This document shows positions 8,541-17,010 of a stretch of 39,146 nucleotides of DNA, piece after piece. The notes beneath the pieces were generated by a model. That model was not told where the DNA came from. It made no database searches and worked only from the letters and a program-made list of their open reading frames with translations. The DNA is taken from NCBI GenBank assembly GCA_019634385.1, contig JAHQVK010000184.1:1-39146 (forward strand), read 5' to 3'. Position 1 is the first letter of the stretch. Every line of letters starts with the position of its first letter. The stretch is from Myxococcales bacterium (lineage in GTDB: Bacteria > Myxococcota > Kuafuiibacteriia > Kuafuiibacteriales > Kuafuiibacteriaceae). Position numbers and translations under genes: made by a program.

Positions 8541-8590
8541 ATTGATTCTATAAGAACCAGCAAGGGGTCGCGCAGCGGGGCAGAGCCCGG

Positions 8591-8633
8591 CGTAGAAGCA
8601 GGAACTTGGGTTCAACCAAGTGGTTTCTGCTGT
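8591..8633. promoter_or_regulatory. Stem-loop between operon genes
   Basis: ACTTGG and CCAAGT form a 6-bp stem around loop GTTCAA, extended by AGCAG and CTGCT outside. It sits in the only sizeable gap (131 bp) of the four-gene cluster, just before the strong ribosome-binding site of the 86-aa gene. There is no T run, so it is more likely an RNA-processing or stability element than a terminator. Confidence 0.5.
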
Positions 8634-8661
8634 ACGAACCAAGACTCGTTTAACAACGAAA

Positions 8662-8667
8662 GAGGAG
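8662..8667 (+). promoter_or_regulatory. Strong Shine-Dalgarno of the 86-aa gene
   Basis: GAGGAG ends 4 nt before ATG 8672. It is clearly stronger than the sites of the flanking genes, suggesting that the 86-aa product is made in larger amounts, as expected of a polymerising subunit. Confidence 0.75.
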
Positions 8668-8671
8668 CTAT

Positions 8672-8932
8672 ATGAGGACTTCGTCATCACCCCTGTCTAC
8701 AACAAGTTTCGAGGAAGCCAATCGGCTCGAAATGACACCTCGTCCGTCACTGACTTCATCCGATGAAGATGAACTTATCGCGGATACAACTATTTTTTCT
8801 TCGCTCACGCCTCATCAACTTGTTCTTCTTCAGTTTGTCATGAATCAGCAACAAACCTCCGCTCAAATGACCAGCGCGGCAATAAAGAACAGCCACGATA
8901 CTGCAATCAATATTCTGAACAATATTCGCTAA
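8672..8932 (+). CDS. 86-aa protein, possible T3SS inner-rod (SctI)-like subunit
   Basis: 86 aa with a strong ribosome-binding site. Residues 1-40 are Ser/Thr/Glu-rich and look disordered. Residues about 44-86 form a single helix-prone block with the pattern S-L-T-P-H-Q-L-V-L-L-Q, then N-Q-Q-Q, then S-A-A-I-K and I-N-I-L at the end. This matches the layout I associate with YscI/HrpB-type inner-rod proteins: about 80-120 aa, a Pro-x-x-Leu-x-x-Leu-Gln helix start, an Asn/Gln-rich middle and an Ile/Leu-rich end. No invariant motif defines that family, so this is a lead and not an assignment. It lies 12 bp upstream of the next gene. Confidence 0.55.
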   Translation: MRTSSSPLSTTSFEEANRLEMTPRPSLTSSDEDELIADTTIFSSLTPHQLVLLQFVMNQQQTSAQMTSAAIKNSHDTAINILNNIR

Positions 8933-8944
8933 AAGGAGCCTATA

Positions 8945-9991
8945 TTGAGTATCCTCGAGCCCATAGCTATCGTTATTGGAAGCGCGACAGAGTTCGCGTT
9001 GAGCGCCTGTGGTGCAGACAACGCAACCAAAGCATCTATTCGAACCGGTATGGCCGGGTTATCAGCAGTCATGCAGGCGCCGGCATCAGCCACAGCCTTT
9101 GGCGTTGGTGCCGCCCAAGCAATCGCTGACGAAGCGGTGGATGCGACCGGCCTACAGGCCAACGCTCCGGTCCGGCAGATGGTCTCCGAAGCTCTTCAAC
9201 TCACCGCCGACTGCCTCCGCGCTCCAATGGACGCATCAAGCCTGGTCAGTGCTGGAGCTCGCCTAGGTACGTATGCGGTCGCTGAGAGCCTCAAGGACGA
9301 AGCACCTGGGTTGTCTCAACTTTCGAGTTTGTCCTCCGTCGTTGGCTCATCTCACAGCACCCCCAGTTTCAGGAATATTAGCTGGAAAAAAACCATCTAT
9401 AAGGCGACCGGTGCCAGCCTCGGCGCATCAGCTGGAATGAGCGCTCGACTCGTTGCAGACCCCGATTCATCAACCCAGGAGATTATAAGCGCAGCCAGAC
9501 TTGGTGGGTCATTTGGTTCTAGTGCCGGACAGGCCACGGACGGCCGTATCAATGACAACTCATGGGGACTCACCGCAAACCTCGCAATAGATACGGCAGC
9601 TCAAGCAGCCACTGCGAGCGCCATGTACGGTCTTGCTGATAACACTGCAGACGCCGACATAAACAGCGTACTTCATTATGCTCAGTCGATCAAAGTCTCC
9701 AGGGAGATAGACCTCTCAAAGAAGCTCTGTGCAAGTCAGCATGGACTGGTCGGATCATCCACTACTGAGATTCCTATGCCACCGGAAGAGTGCAATCGTT
9801 TGTATGCTCAATCGTCCATAGGTAACATCCAAATATTTTTCGCCTCGCAAGAGGCGATCCAACGGGAGGCTAAAGCTCAACTGCTACACCGACTCGAAAT
9901 AGACCCCGATCTAATTCCTGATAAGCCTTCAGAAGGCGTTCAGGCTTTTCTTGATGCACTTAGCTACGCAGACAAAGGATCGGGATCCTGA
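8945..9991 (+). CDS. Ala/Gly-rich protein, possible translocator-like; unrecognised
   Basis: 348 aa. The start is TTG 8945, chosen because AAGGAG (8933-8938) sits 6 nt upstream and no in-frame ATG is nearby. Residues 1-110 and 140-240 are rich in Ala, Ser and Gly with weakly hydrophobic helices (for example LEPIAIVIGSATEFAL and TGASLGASAGMSARLV); the last 100 residues are more polar and charged. No family is recognised. It does not look like an integral membrane protein of the usual kind. Ala/Gly-rich amphipathic helices would suit a pore-forming translocator or a glycine-zipper protein, which fits the small secretion-subunit-like neighbours, but this is inference. It is the last gene of the tight cluster. 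Confidence 0.6.
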   Translation: MSILEPIAIVIGSATEFALSACGADNATKASIRTGMAGLSAVMQAPASATAFGVGAAQAIADEAVDATGLQANAPVRQMVSEALQLTADCLRAPMDASSLVSAGARLGTYAVAESLKDEAPGLSQLSSLSSVVGSSHSTPSFRNISWKKTIYKATGASLGASAGMSARLVADPDSSTQEIISAARLGGSFGSSAGQATDGRINDNSWGLTANLAIDTAAQAATASAMYGLADNTADADINSVLHYAQSIKVSREIDLSKKLCASQHGLVGSSTTEIPMPPEECNRLYAQSSIGNIQIFFASQEAIQREAKAQLLHRLEIDPDLIPDKPSEGVQAFLDALSYADKGSGS

Positions 9992-10074
9992 AACCCAGGT
10001 GACCCATATCAAAGAAATTACTTAGACTGAGCCCAAGCTCTTGTCACTTCGTTCCGCCGTGCTTCACTGCGCGA

Positions 10075-10095
10075 CCAAGGTGCCGCCACCTTTGG
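10075..10095. terminator. Stem-loop after the four-gene cluster
   Basis: CCAAGGTG pairs with CACCTTTGG (one bulged T) around loop CCGC. It lies 84 bp after the stop at 9991 and before the PhoD-like gene. It may terminate the cluster transcript, but there is no T run, so this is uncertain. The remaining sequence from 9992 to 10217 holds nothing else I recognise. Confidence 0.35.
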
Positions 10096-10217
10096 AGATA
10101 ATTCAACCAGAGTGGAACGATTATTTGGCGTGAGCCTGCTTATGGTCGACCTCCTCTGCTCCCCTTACACCGCATGATATTGGAAATTGGGGCACACCAC
10201 TTTAGATCAATCAAGCT

Positions 10218-12038
10218 ATGGTAGTTCACGGGGGCTTTGAGCCAACGCGCATCACTCAACGCTCTTCAAGGCGGCGTTTTGTCAGTAGTGTTGGTGGGGC
10301 TCTGCTTATTAGCCCCAAGATGTGGCCGGCGGTAATCACCCAGACCAAGGAGGCAGGCAGTCTCTTTACCGTTGGGGTTGCGTCTGGTGATCCTAGTCAC
10401 CACTCGATAGTGCTCTGGACTCGATTGGCACCCCAACCACTGCAAGGAGGTGGCTTGGGCCACGTGAATATACCGGTTGGTTGGGTAGTGGCTCGTGATC
10501 CAGAGCTCCACGACGTGGTTCGCCGTGGAATGGTCACCGCAACCCCCTATGCCGGACATGCGGTTAAGGTCGTTGTCGACGGACTGCCCTCTAACAGTTG
10601 GTTGTACTATCAGTTTTCTGCGTTTGGTCAGCAAAGCAGACTCGGGCGTACCCGCACCTTTCCTCATCCCGGATCAACCCCCGAGCGAATGCGATTTGCT
10701 GTAGCCTCCTGCCAGAACTATACGGCCGGGCTCTTCACCGCCTATCACGACATGGTTCAGCAGAATCTCGACTTTGTCATCCACGTTGATGACTATATCT
10801 ATGAAAATGGCCCGTTGAGCATACCACTCTGGCCGGATCGAAACCATAACAGCCCCGAACTTTTCAGCGTCGAGGACTACCGCAATCGATACGCTCTATA
10901 TCGCTTGGACCCGAACCTTCAAGCCGCTCACGCTCATCTACCGTTCATCTTCACCCCAGACCAGCCGAATGAAGACAACTTGGGGGATAACATGTCATCA
11001 ACATCTTCGCCGGCTGCAACCTATAAGCTCATAAACCGGCGACGAAATGCCATCCAAGTATTCCATGAAAGTATGCCTCTGACCCCGACTCCCAACATTC
11101 CAGCTCAACAGGGTTGCTTCAACCAAACTCGCAAATATACGTACGGTCGGCTCGCTGATATCCATGTACTGGCTACGTCCACAAACAATAAGCCGGTGAA
11201 CGATAGTACATGCTACCGAGCTATTAATGCTATTCCGAAAGATGTTCGCACAGCCTTGCAAACAGTACTTAACACTTCCTCGCCCAATAAGAACATGGTA
11301 AGCGCCTCAGACCATTCACTGAGCAACGATCTGCCGGTGCTGAGCCTTGCCCACGACCTCTATCGTTCTCGAGCCCTATGGAACATCATCGCCCAGACGA
11401 CAATGGTAAGTCCTTGGCGACTAAAAGACAGCACCCGACTCAGGCTGGCCAACAATCCGTATATTCATCCGAGTACTAAAGCAACGCTGTTAAATAGCTT
11501 TGCGGCCGTGGGTTCAATCATCCACGCTCCTCGTACCCAAGAACAATACGCAGTCAGCCCTGAGAGATTGTTTCATCTCTTAGATGCTCTAAGACCAAGA
11601 AATCCGGTGATCCTCACCGGTGGGACCCACTCCGCATGGGCGGCTGGCGTCTTCAAAGACATCGCTGACCTATCTAGTGATATGATTGCCGCCGAGTTTG
11701 TGTGTACAAGTATTAGCTCTACATTTGGTGGTATCGATCCTCGGCCACTGGACTTTGTGATACGCGCCGCACTCAAAGATAACCAGCATATCGAGTTTTT
11801 TAATGGTCTCTTTCGAGGCTACTGCCTCTGTGATGTGGACAGCCAACGTTGGCGAACCACATTTCGTGGAGTTGGATCGCTAGCAGATCTGCAAAACCCA
11901 ATCCCGGAGGCCTTGGTACCTAAAGCGGATTCACGAGTAGAAACAGACGCAACGGTTGAGCTCGCCAGCGGCTTCAATCAACATAGGCATTCCCAGTCAC
12001 TCATCACCCGTGTCGCACGTGTTCCCGTGCGGGAATAA
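10218..12038 (+). CDS. PhoD-family protein with altered metal site (probable pseudoenzyme)
   Basis: 606 aa, similar in order and spacing to PhoD-type alkaline phosphatase/phosphodiesterases, which are Tat-exported metalloenzymes. Visible parts: a Tat-like motif S-R-R-R-F-V at about 17-22; the PhoD N-terminal beta domain signature FTVGVASGDPSHHSIVLWTR; RFAVASCQNYTAGLFTAYHD; H189-V-D-D-Y-I-Y-E; YRNRYALYRLDPNLQAAHAH; and AAEFVCTSISS and FFNGLFRGY near the end. The usual W-D-D-H-E catalytic stretch is replaced by T-P-D-Q-P-N (246-251), and the usual G-D-x-H-S-A-W by G-G469-T-H471-S-A-W, so metal-binding His and Asp residues are missing. The frame is intact over 600 codons, so it is kept by selection or only recently inactivated. 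It may be a binding or structural derivative. It stands alone, after the four-gene cluster and before rpe. Confidence 0.8.
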   Translation: MVVHGGFEPTRITQRSSRRRFVSSVGGALLISPKMWPAVITQTKEAGSLFTVGVASGDPSHHSIVLWTRLAPQPLQGGGLGHVNIPVGWVVARDPELHDVVRRGMVTATPYAGHAVKVVVDGLPSNSWLYYQFSAFGQQSRLGRTRTFPHPGSTPERMRFAVASCQNYTAGLFTAYHDMVQQNLDFVIHVDDYIYENGPLSIPLWPDRNHNSPELFSVEDYRNRYALYRLDPNLQAAHAHLPFIFTPDQPNEDNLGDNMSSTSSPAATYKLINRRRNAIQVFHESMPLTPTPNIPAQQGCFNQTRKYTYGRLADIHVLATSTNNKPVNDSTCYRAINAIPKDVRTALQTVLNTSSPNKNMVSASDHSLSNDLPVLSLAHDLYRSRALWNIIAQTTMVSPWRLKDSTRLRLANNPYIHPSTKATLLNSFAAVGSIIHAPRTQEQYAVSPERLFHLLDALRPRNPVILTGGTHSAWAAGVFKDIADLSSDMIAAEFVCTSISSTFGGIDPRPLDFVIRAALKDNQHIEFFNGLFRGYCLCDVDSQRWRTTFRGVGSLADLQNPIPEALVPKADSRVETDATVELASGFNQHRHSQSLITRVARVPVRE

Positions 12039-12104
12039 AGAATCTCGACACCTGGCTATGACCTAAGCTTGACGCTACCCATATCTTTCACAAATACAGC
12101 CTCT

Positions 12105-12803
12105 ATGAAACCGCTCCGAATCGCCCCTTCTATCTTATCCTGTGACTTTGGAAGGATGGCGGAAGAAGTTGCCGCTGTAGACCAGGCTGGAGCGGATCTT
12201 ATCCACGTGGACGTCATGGATGGCCGTTTTGTTCCAAACCTGACAATCGGCCCCGTTGTCGTTGAAGCCGTTCGACGCGCTACCACCAAACCACTCGACG
12301 TTCACCTCATGATGGTGGAACCGGAAAAATATCTACAGGTTTTCACTAGGGCTGGAGCCACCGGTCTGACTGTACAAGCAGAGGCGGTGCCTCACCTTCA
12401 TCGATGTATCCATGCAATCAAAGATCTAGGGGTACGTGCTGGCGTAGCACTCAATCCGCACACGCCCCCTGAAGTCCTTGACTACCTATGGGAGGACATT
12501 GACCTCGTCTTGTGTATGACGGTGAATCCCGGCTTTGGCGGTCAACGTTTTATCCCTCAGGTTGTACCCAAAATCGCAAAAATTAGGGACCGACTACATG
12601 CGATCGGTCGACTAGATGACGTAGATGTTGAAGTTGACGGAGGTATCACTGCTGAAACTGCCCCACAGGCAATCACTGCTGGCGCGAATCTTTTGGTTGC
12701 TGGCTCCGCAGTATTTGGCCAAGCCAACTACGCTACCGCCATACAGCAACTTCGCATGGCCAAGGACCAGGGCACTCAAGCGAAAACGCCGTCCCTCTTC
12801 TAG
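12105..12803 (+). CDS. rpe: Ribulose-phosphate 3-epimerase
   Basis: 232 aa from ATG 12105; the open frame extends upstream to a TTG at 12069, but MKPLRIAPSILSCDF is the family's normal start. It interconverts D-ribulose 5-phosphate and D-xylulose 5-phosphate in the pentose phosphate pathway, in the cytoplasm. TIM-barrel motifs in order: APSILSCDF, HVDVMDGRFVPNLTIG with the metal/catalytic Asp, PLDVHLMM, MTVNPGFGGQRF, EVDGGI and the phosphate site GANLLVAGSAVF. Length and motifs are typical and all catalytic residues appear present. Its TAG stop is the first triplet of an inverted repeat shared with the convergent gene. Confidence 0.95.
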   Translation: MKPLRIAPSILSCDFGRMAEEVAAVDQAGADLIHVDVMDGRFVPNLTIGPVVVEAVRRATTKPLDVHLMMVEPEKYLQVFTRAGATGLTVQAEAVPHLHRCIHAIKDLGVRAGVALNPHTPPEVLDYLWEDIDLVLCMTVNPGFGGQRFIPQVVPKIAKIRDRLHAIGRLDDVDVEVDGGITAETAPQAITAGANLLVAGSAVFGQANYATAIQQLRMAKDQGTQAKTPSLF

Positions 12804-12849
12804 GGCTGTCTTTAGTCTCCCCAGCCGGAGAGGGTAAAGACACGCCCTA
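12801..12849. terminator. Inverted repeat/bidirectional terminator between convergent genes (TAGGG repeat family)
   Basis: TAGGGCTGTCTTTA (12801-12814) and TAAAGACACGCCCTA (12835-12849) are inverted arms differing by one inserted base, with an inner CTCC/GGAG stem. The structure lies between the convergent rpe and phosphohexomutase genes and could terminate both. The arm sequence is a member of a dispersed repeat also seen at 25156-25172, 28219-28234 and 28382-28397. Its first three bases are the rpe stop codon. Confidence 0.7.
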
Positions 12850-12881
12850 GGCTCTCAAAGTCCTAAAACGAGGAGGCAGTC

Positions 12882-14618
12882 CTACCCAGGACCGTTGGCG
12901 AGCAGCTCACCAGGGTTTTGAGCCTCTTCTAGCATCATCGATACCGCTCCAAGCGGAGCCACCGACGCATCAACCAGCTCCTCCGCTCGAGCTAGGGAAG
13001 ACGCTGTAACATAGACACGGAATTGTGGAGCGTTACCCGACGGTCGAAGATGTAGCACGTCCCCGCCTGCAAACTGCATTCGGATGCCATCTACCCAGTT
13101 CACGTACTCAAGAGAGGTCAATCCATGAGGGCCAAAACGCTTCTCAACTCGCGCTTTAATCCCCTCTAGCACAGTGACCTCGTCCGATGTTGCACTGCGG
13201 GGCATACCTTCTTCAGTACGCACTCGCGGATATGGACGAAACCACGCCTCAAGCGCCCCCGAGAGTTGCAGGTGCGCCATAGCCTTGTGCGCGGCTTCCC
13301 TGGCCACATCATCAATCACTCCTGCGGTTGTGTGGCGCGCAGGTAGGCGTTGAATCCGGTCGTATATCGATTGCTCGTGGGCCACCGCGTGCTGCAACAC
13401 CACAAGCAATGGCAGTACCGCGTCCCGTGTTGGCAGTGGCGACAAACTCCGACCGTCTCGAACATTCTCCGTAGCGAGTAGAAAGCCGCCATTAGCCTCA
13501 AAACCCGCTTTGCGAACCCCTTCCATGGTGTGCATAGAATCAATGACCCACGGCGAACCGATACGGGTTCGCTGCACAGAAACGCCGAGATGAACCAACT
13601 GCATATCTACGAGGTCACTAGCACTCACCGGAATCGCCACCGCATCCAGGTCTAGATCTTCCGAAGCTAGAGTACCCAGCACATCACCACGAACAAAATG
13701 AGCTTTCTGGTCCGCATCAAACACTACCAACAACGGCCGGTCACTATCTCCATCAGTAGAAACAACCGCATCCAAACCGCGTAAGGCCGAACGAGCTTCG
13801 TCCGCTAACTCACAGATTTCCTGAAGCAGTTTTGCATCCACCGCCTCGGTATCAATCGGAATAAAGGTCTGCGAGCGCCCGACTGGGTACACCTCAGCGC
13901 CTGTCCGCCTAAGTATGTCCACCAACACATCTCTGCCGACGGCAGAGTGCTGATAGACCGCCAGTCGCAGCCCCTTCAGCGCTGAGTTACCAAAGAACTG
14001 CGTGTAGCGCTCTCTGTAAGCAGACTCCGCAGTGCCATCCACTTCAGGCAAGGGTAAATCAGTCCCTAGCCGAAAAGTGCCATTGTCATCAAACAGCGAA
14101 GTATCTGGTGCTTGTTCATAAGCAACACGCCGTTGTTCCTTCACATGGGCCAAAATCGGAGATTCATGGCGCTTCAGCACTTCTCCGTGCGGGAGATTGA
14201 ACTTGAGCCCATTCCGATCAAAAGGGATGTGGCTGCCAGTCACCATGATACTTGGTCGTTGGTGGGCAAACGCATAAGCGGCCAAGGCTGGGGAAGGGAT
14301 CAGCCCAAAATACCGAAACTTCCCTCCCGCATCCGCAACCGCCCGGTGGACCGCCCTCAAAATACGCTCCGTGCTGGGTCGAAGATCCCCTCCGACAAAC
14401 ACCTCCAACGCATCCACCACCGTCGGGTCCTCACTCCGCAGAAACTCGATAAAACCGCGAGTGTTTATATAAACCTCTAGGTCGGTCAGATCCTTGACCA
14501 AGCCCCGAAGTCCGCTGGTGCCAAACGCGAGCTCGTTTAAACGCTTGCCTCGAAATAGTAGCTCAAATGCCACGACTTGGGAGCTATAGCGGCGGATGCC
14601 GACGGAGACCAGCATCAC
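12882..14618 (-). CDS. Phosphohexomutase (phosphoglucomutase/phosphomannomutase family)
   Basis: 578 aa alpha-D-phosphohexomutase, converting hexose 1- and 6-phosphates for glycogen, LPS or nucleotide-sugar synthesis. Motifs: FGTSGLRGLV at 32-41; the phosphoserine loop M-V-T-G-S129-H-I-P-F-D-R-N-G; the Mg loop S-T-D289-G-D291-S-D293-R; the sugar-specificity region FEANGGFLLA; and the phosphate-binding R-P-S-G-N-A-P-Q-F-R near the end. All four domains are present. The first about 25 residues precede the usual family start, so a later start cannot be excluded. PGM and PMM specificity cannot be told apart by eye. It is convergent with rpe. Confidence 0.9.
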   Translation of the reverse strand: MMLVSVGIRRYSSQVVAFELLFRGKRLNELAFGTSGLRGLVKDLTDLEVYINTRGFIEFLRSEDPTVVDALEVFVGGDLRPSTERILRAVHRAVADAGGKFRYFGLIPSPALAAYAFAHQRPSIMVTGSHIPFDRNGLKFNLPHGEVLKRHESPILAHVKEQRRVAYEQAPDTSLFDDNGTFRLGTDLPLPEVDGTAESAYRERYTQFFGNSALKGLRLAVYQHSAVGRDVLVDILRRTGAEVYPVGRSQTFIPIDTEAVDAKLLQEICELADEARSALRGLDAVVSTDGDSDRPLLVVFDADQKAHFVRGDVLGTLASEDLDLDAVAIPVSASDLVDMQLVHLGVSVQRTRIGSPWVIDSMHTMEGVRKAGFEANGGFLLATENVRDGRSLSPLPTRDAVLPLLVVLQHAVAHEQSIYDRIQRLPARHTTAGVIDDVAREAAHKAMAHLQLSGALEAWFRPYPRVRTEEGMPRSATSDEVTVLEGIKARVEKRFGPHGLTSLEYVNWVDGIRMQFAGGDVLHLRPSGNAPQFRVYVTASSLARAEELVDASVAPLGAVSMMLEEAQNPGELLANGPG

Positions 14619-14773
14619 CGGTGCTAAACCCGCATTCTATCCGTCACTTTTTCTCATTTATGGTTGGAAAAGTATCTATATCAACACCATGAACCTACTC
14701 CGGCGCATCCATAACGTTGGTATCGCAGGGTCGATGGTTCTTTCTCTGGTAGCTTGCTCCGTCCCTCAAGGTT

Positions 14774-16051
14774 ATGCCCTCTCACATGGACCAACCGCGT
14801 CAGCTCGCCCTGGAAGTACTTCGCCGAGTGTCTACCCAAGGCGCTTTCGCCGGCGCAGCCCTTCGCAATCTGATGTCCCCCACTTTGCCGGCTGTAGACC
14901 GCAGATTGGTCACCGAGCTTGTCTATGGTGTACTGCGGTACCGAAGCCACGTGGATCGAGCTCTAAGACGAGCGGCCGGGCGCAGACTGAAAGACCTTAA
15001 TCCCCGTATTCATGACGTACTGCGACTCGGCGCATACCAGATCATGTATCTCACCCGAGTACCTGACCATGCAGCAGTCCACTCCGCAGTGGAGCTAGCC
15101 AAAAACCGGGCTGGTTCCGTAGGAGGTCGACGAACAAATCAGATCCTACGCAAGCTTGCCAGCACCTCACCCGACCAACGGCTTCCTCCCGTCCCCGATC
15201 TGCAAAGCAATCCCATAACTCATATCGCTGAAGAAGGATCTGTGCACCCGGATGTCGCTCGGGTGCTGATTCAAGCACTAGGGGCCGAGACCGCTCGGGC
15301 CTTCGCACTAGCGAGCCTTCAACCGGCCCCCCAAACGATACGAGCCAACATCCTCCGGGCTCAACCGGAAGCACTTGCGGATGAAGTACAGGGAACGCTC
15401 GGCATACTTCCGTACGCCATACGCTTGCCGACATCGATGGGTAAACTCCCGTCTGAGCTGGCTGCGGTACAAGATGGGCGAGCAAGCCCGCAGGATGAAG
15501 CCTCAATGAGGGTTGTTGAGCTGCTCAATCCTGAGCCAGGGCAAACGATGCTCGATGTATGTGCCGCACCGGGTGGCAAGACCTGTCATGCGGCAGAACG
15601 AATGACCAACCGTGGTGTAGTATACGCTTATGACCGACTCCCGGAGCGCCTCAAACGAGTTTCCGCCAATGCGGAGCGTTTAGGACTCACTTCCATACAA
15701 ACCATAGATATTTTACCCCCAACCACTGAGCACTTTGACCGAGTATTGGTTGACGCCCCCTGCTCCGGATTGGGGACCCTCCGTCGTCACCCAGAAATCA
15801 AGTGGCGCTTTCGTGAGACCGATCTAGAAACTCTGGCCCCTCTTCAAGCCAAGGTACTAAAGGCTGGGGCTGATCGAGTGCGTCCGGGTGGGATCTTGGT
15901 CTACTCAGTCTGCACTGTCACTCCATCAGAAGGTTCAGTGCACATCCGGAATTTGGAAGGGTTTGAGCTCGAAGAGGAGCTCTCTACCGGCCCTCAGGAA
16001 GAAGGCGCTCCCGACGGCTTCTATGCCGCACGGCTTCGCCGTCGCACCTAA
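14774..16051 (+). CDS. rsmB: 16S rRNA (cytosine967-C5)-methyltransferase RsmB
   Basis: 425 aa, typical length. It methylates C967 of 16S rRNA in the small ribosomal subunit. The N-terminal NusB-like RNA-binding domain (about 6-130) includes LVTELVYGVLRYRSHVDR and RLGAYQIMYL. The C-terminal Rossmann methyltransferase has SAM motif LDVCAAPGGKT (260-270), V-D-A-P-C330-S-G and the catalytic S-V-C380-T segment; both cysteines of the m5C mechanism are present. ATG 14774 and ATG 14786 (MDQPRQLALEVL) are both possible starts. It is divergent from the phosphohexomutase gene, with the 155-bp gap presumably holding promoters for both. Confidence 0.93.
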   Translation: MPSHMDQPRQLALEVLRRVSTQGAFAGAALRNLMSPTLPAVDRRLVTELVYGVLRYRSHVDRALRRAAGRRLKDLNPRIHDVLRLGAYQIMYLTRVPDHAAVHSAVELAKNRAGSVGGRRTNQILRKLASTSPDQRLPPVPDLQSNPITHIAEEGSVHPDVARVLIQALGAETARAFALASLQPAPQTIRANILRAQPEALADEVQGTLGILPYAIRLPTSMGKLPSELAAVQDGRASPQDEASMRVVELLNPEPGQTMLDVCAAPGGKTCHAAERMTNRGVVYAYDRLPERLKRVSANAERLGLTSIQTIDILPPTTEHFDRVLVDAPCSGLGTLRRHPEIKWRFRETDLETLAPLQAKVLKAGADRVRPGGILVYSVCTVTPSEGSVHIRNLEGFELEEELSTGPQEEGAPDGFYAARLRRRT

Positions 16052-16097
16052 CTACATTCTCATCGCTAACTATCTTCATCCGGAGCCAGGTCGGCAG

Positions 16098-16553
16098 TTA
16101 AAACTCGGCAAACATATCTTCAAACATGCGGTAGTGATCACCATTCATACCCACCCGTTGATATACTCGCAGCGCTCGATCGTTCGCCTTTTCTACGTAT
16201 AACCGCAAGCCCTGAACCCCCTGCGACTGAGCGTCTTGCCGCACCAATTGATAGAGTTCGTCAAAAACCCCTTGACCTCGGTACTCGGGCCACACGTAGA
16301 CCGATTGAATCCACCACATCATCGCTGCCCGCCAATCGCTCCACTCGTAGGTTATCATTAATTGAGCGATCACTCGTTGATCTCGTTCGAGCACGCGATA
16401 CTCCCCATGCTGCTCACCACTCAGTACTGCCATTACCCCGCGTTTTACGGTCACCGGATCTAGCGCAAAAGTTTCTGTCTCTAGGCACAGGGCGCAATTA
16501 CCCTCCACCAAGATATCAACATCCTCGAGCTGAGCCTTTCGCATGCGCCCCAC
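16098..16553 (-). CDS. GNAT-family N-acetyltransferase
   Basis: 151 aa single-domain GNAT. It transfers an acetyl group from acetyl-CoA to an unknown amine. Signs: the N-terminal MRKAQLEDVDIL start; the beta-4 region IQSVYVWPEYRGQGVFDELY, whose R-x-x-G-x-G/V loop binds the CoA pyrophosphate; and the terminal GLRLYVEKANDRALRVYQRVGM motif. ATG 16544 is an alternative start three codons in. The substrate is unknown; the Asp/Trp-rich WSDWRAAMMWW segment is unusual but within family variation. It is divergent from the globin gene (82-bp gap). Confidence 0.85.
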   Translation of the reverse strand: MGRMRKAQLEDVDILVEGNCALCLETETFALDPVTVKRGVMAVLSGEQHGEYRVLERDQRVIAQLMITYEWSDWRAAMMWWIQSVYVWPEYRGQGVFDELYQLVRQDAQSQGVQGLRLYVEKANDRALRVYQRVGMNGDHYRMFEDMFAEF

Positions 16554-16635
16554 CTACCATAAGATCAGGTAGCGCTCAGTGGCCGAGCCATAGTTCCGCG
16601 CCAACTTTAAAGCTGGTTGACCAGTCTACGCACCC

Positions 16636-17010
16636 ATGAAGCGATCGGGATTGATGGAAAGTACGTACGAACGACTTGGCGGAGAATGGGTGCTGAGAGC
16701 CATCATCAACGACTTTGTCGAGAACATGCTCGATGACCCTATGATCGGTTTTCTTTTCCGCGAAACCGATGTCCACCGGTTGCGCGATAAAGAATTCGAA
16801 ATGACCGCAATGTTCTTGGGGGCCGACATAAGATACACCGGGCGTCCCCTGCGGGTTGCCCACCAAGCCTCGCAACCCATCTTTGGGGGACAATTTGACC
16901 GACGACGTCAGATTTTGGTGGAAGCCATGCGTGAACATGACGTGCCGGAAGACATCGCCGCTGAATGGATCGGCCACGTTGATCATCTTCGAGGCGTGAT
17001 TGTCCTTTGA
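16636..17010 (+). CDS. Truncated hemoglobin, group I-like
   Basis: 124 aa (118 aa if ATG 16654, MESTYERLGG, is the start). A small 2-on-2 globin that binds O2, NO or CO through haem. Features: TYERLGGEWVLRAIINDFVENML as A/B helices; the M-L-D-D-P turn; F-x-x-T-D CD region; a Met-rich E helix EMTAMFLGADIRYTGRPL; and the proximal His (H76) in A-H-Q-A-S. These fit truncated globins, with the GG motifs typical of group I. It probably acts in NO detoxification or oxygen sensing. The neighbouring signalling gene at 17217 is on the same strand, but the 206-bp gap argues against one transcript. Confidence 0.85.
   Translation: MKRSGLMESTYERLGGEWVLRAIINDFVENMLDDPMIGFLFRETDVHRLRDKEFEMTAMFLGADIRYTGRPLRVAHQASQPIFGGQFDRRRQILVEAMREHDVPEDIAAEWIGHVDHLRGVIVL

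Noticed and set aside
14596-15000. Open frame with a lipoprotein-like start (M-N-L-L-R-R...L-V-A-C at 14689) before rsmB
   Set aside because: The lipobox-like L-V-A-C is attractive, but the frame overlaps rsmB by more than 220 bp out of frame, its remaining part is Arg/Pro-rich shadow sequence, and there is no separate terminator or ribosome-binding site. A short leader cannot be excluded.
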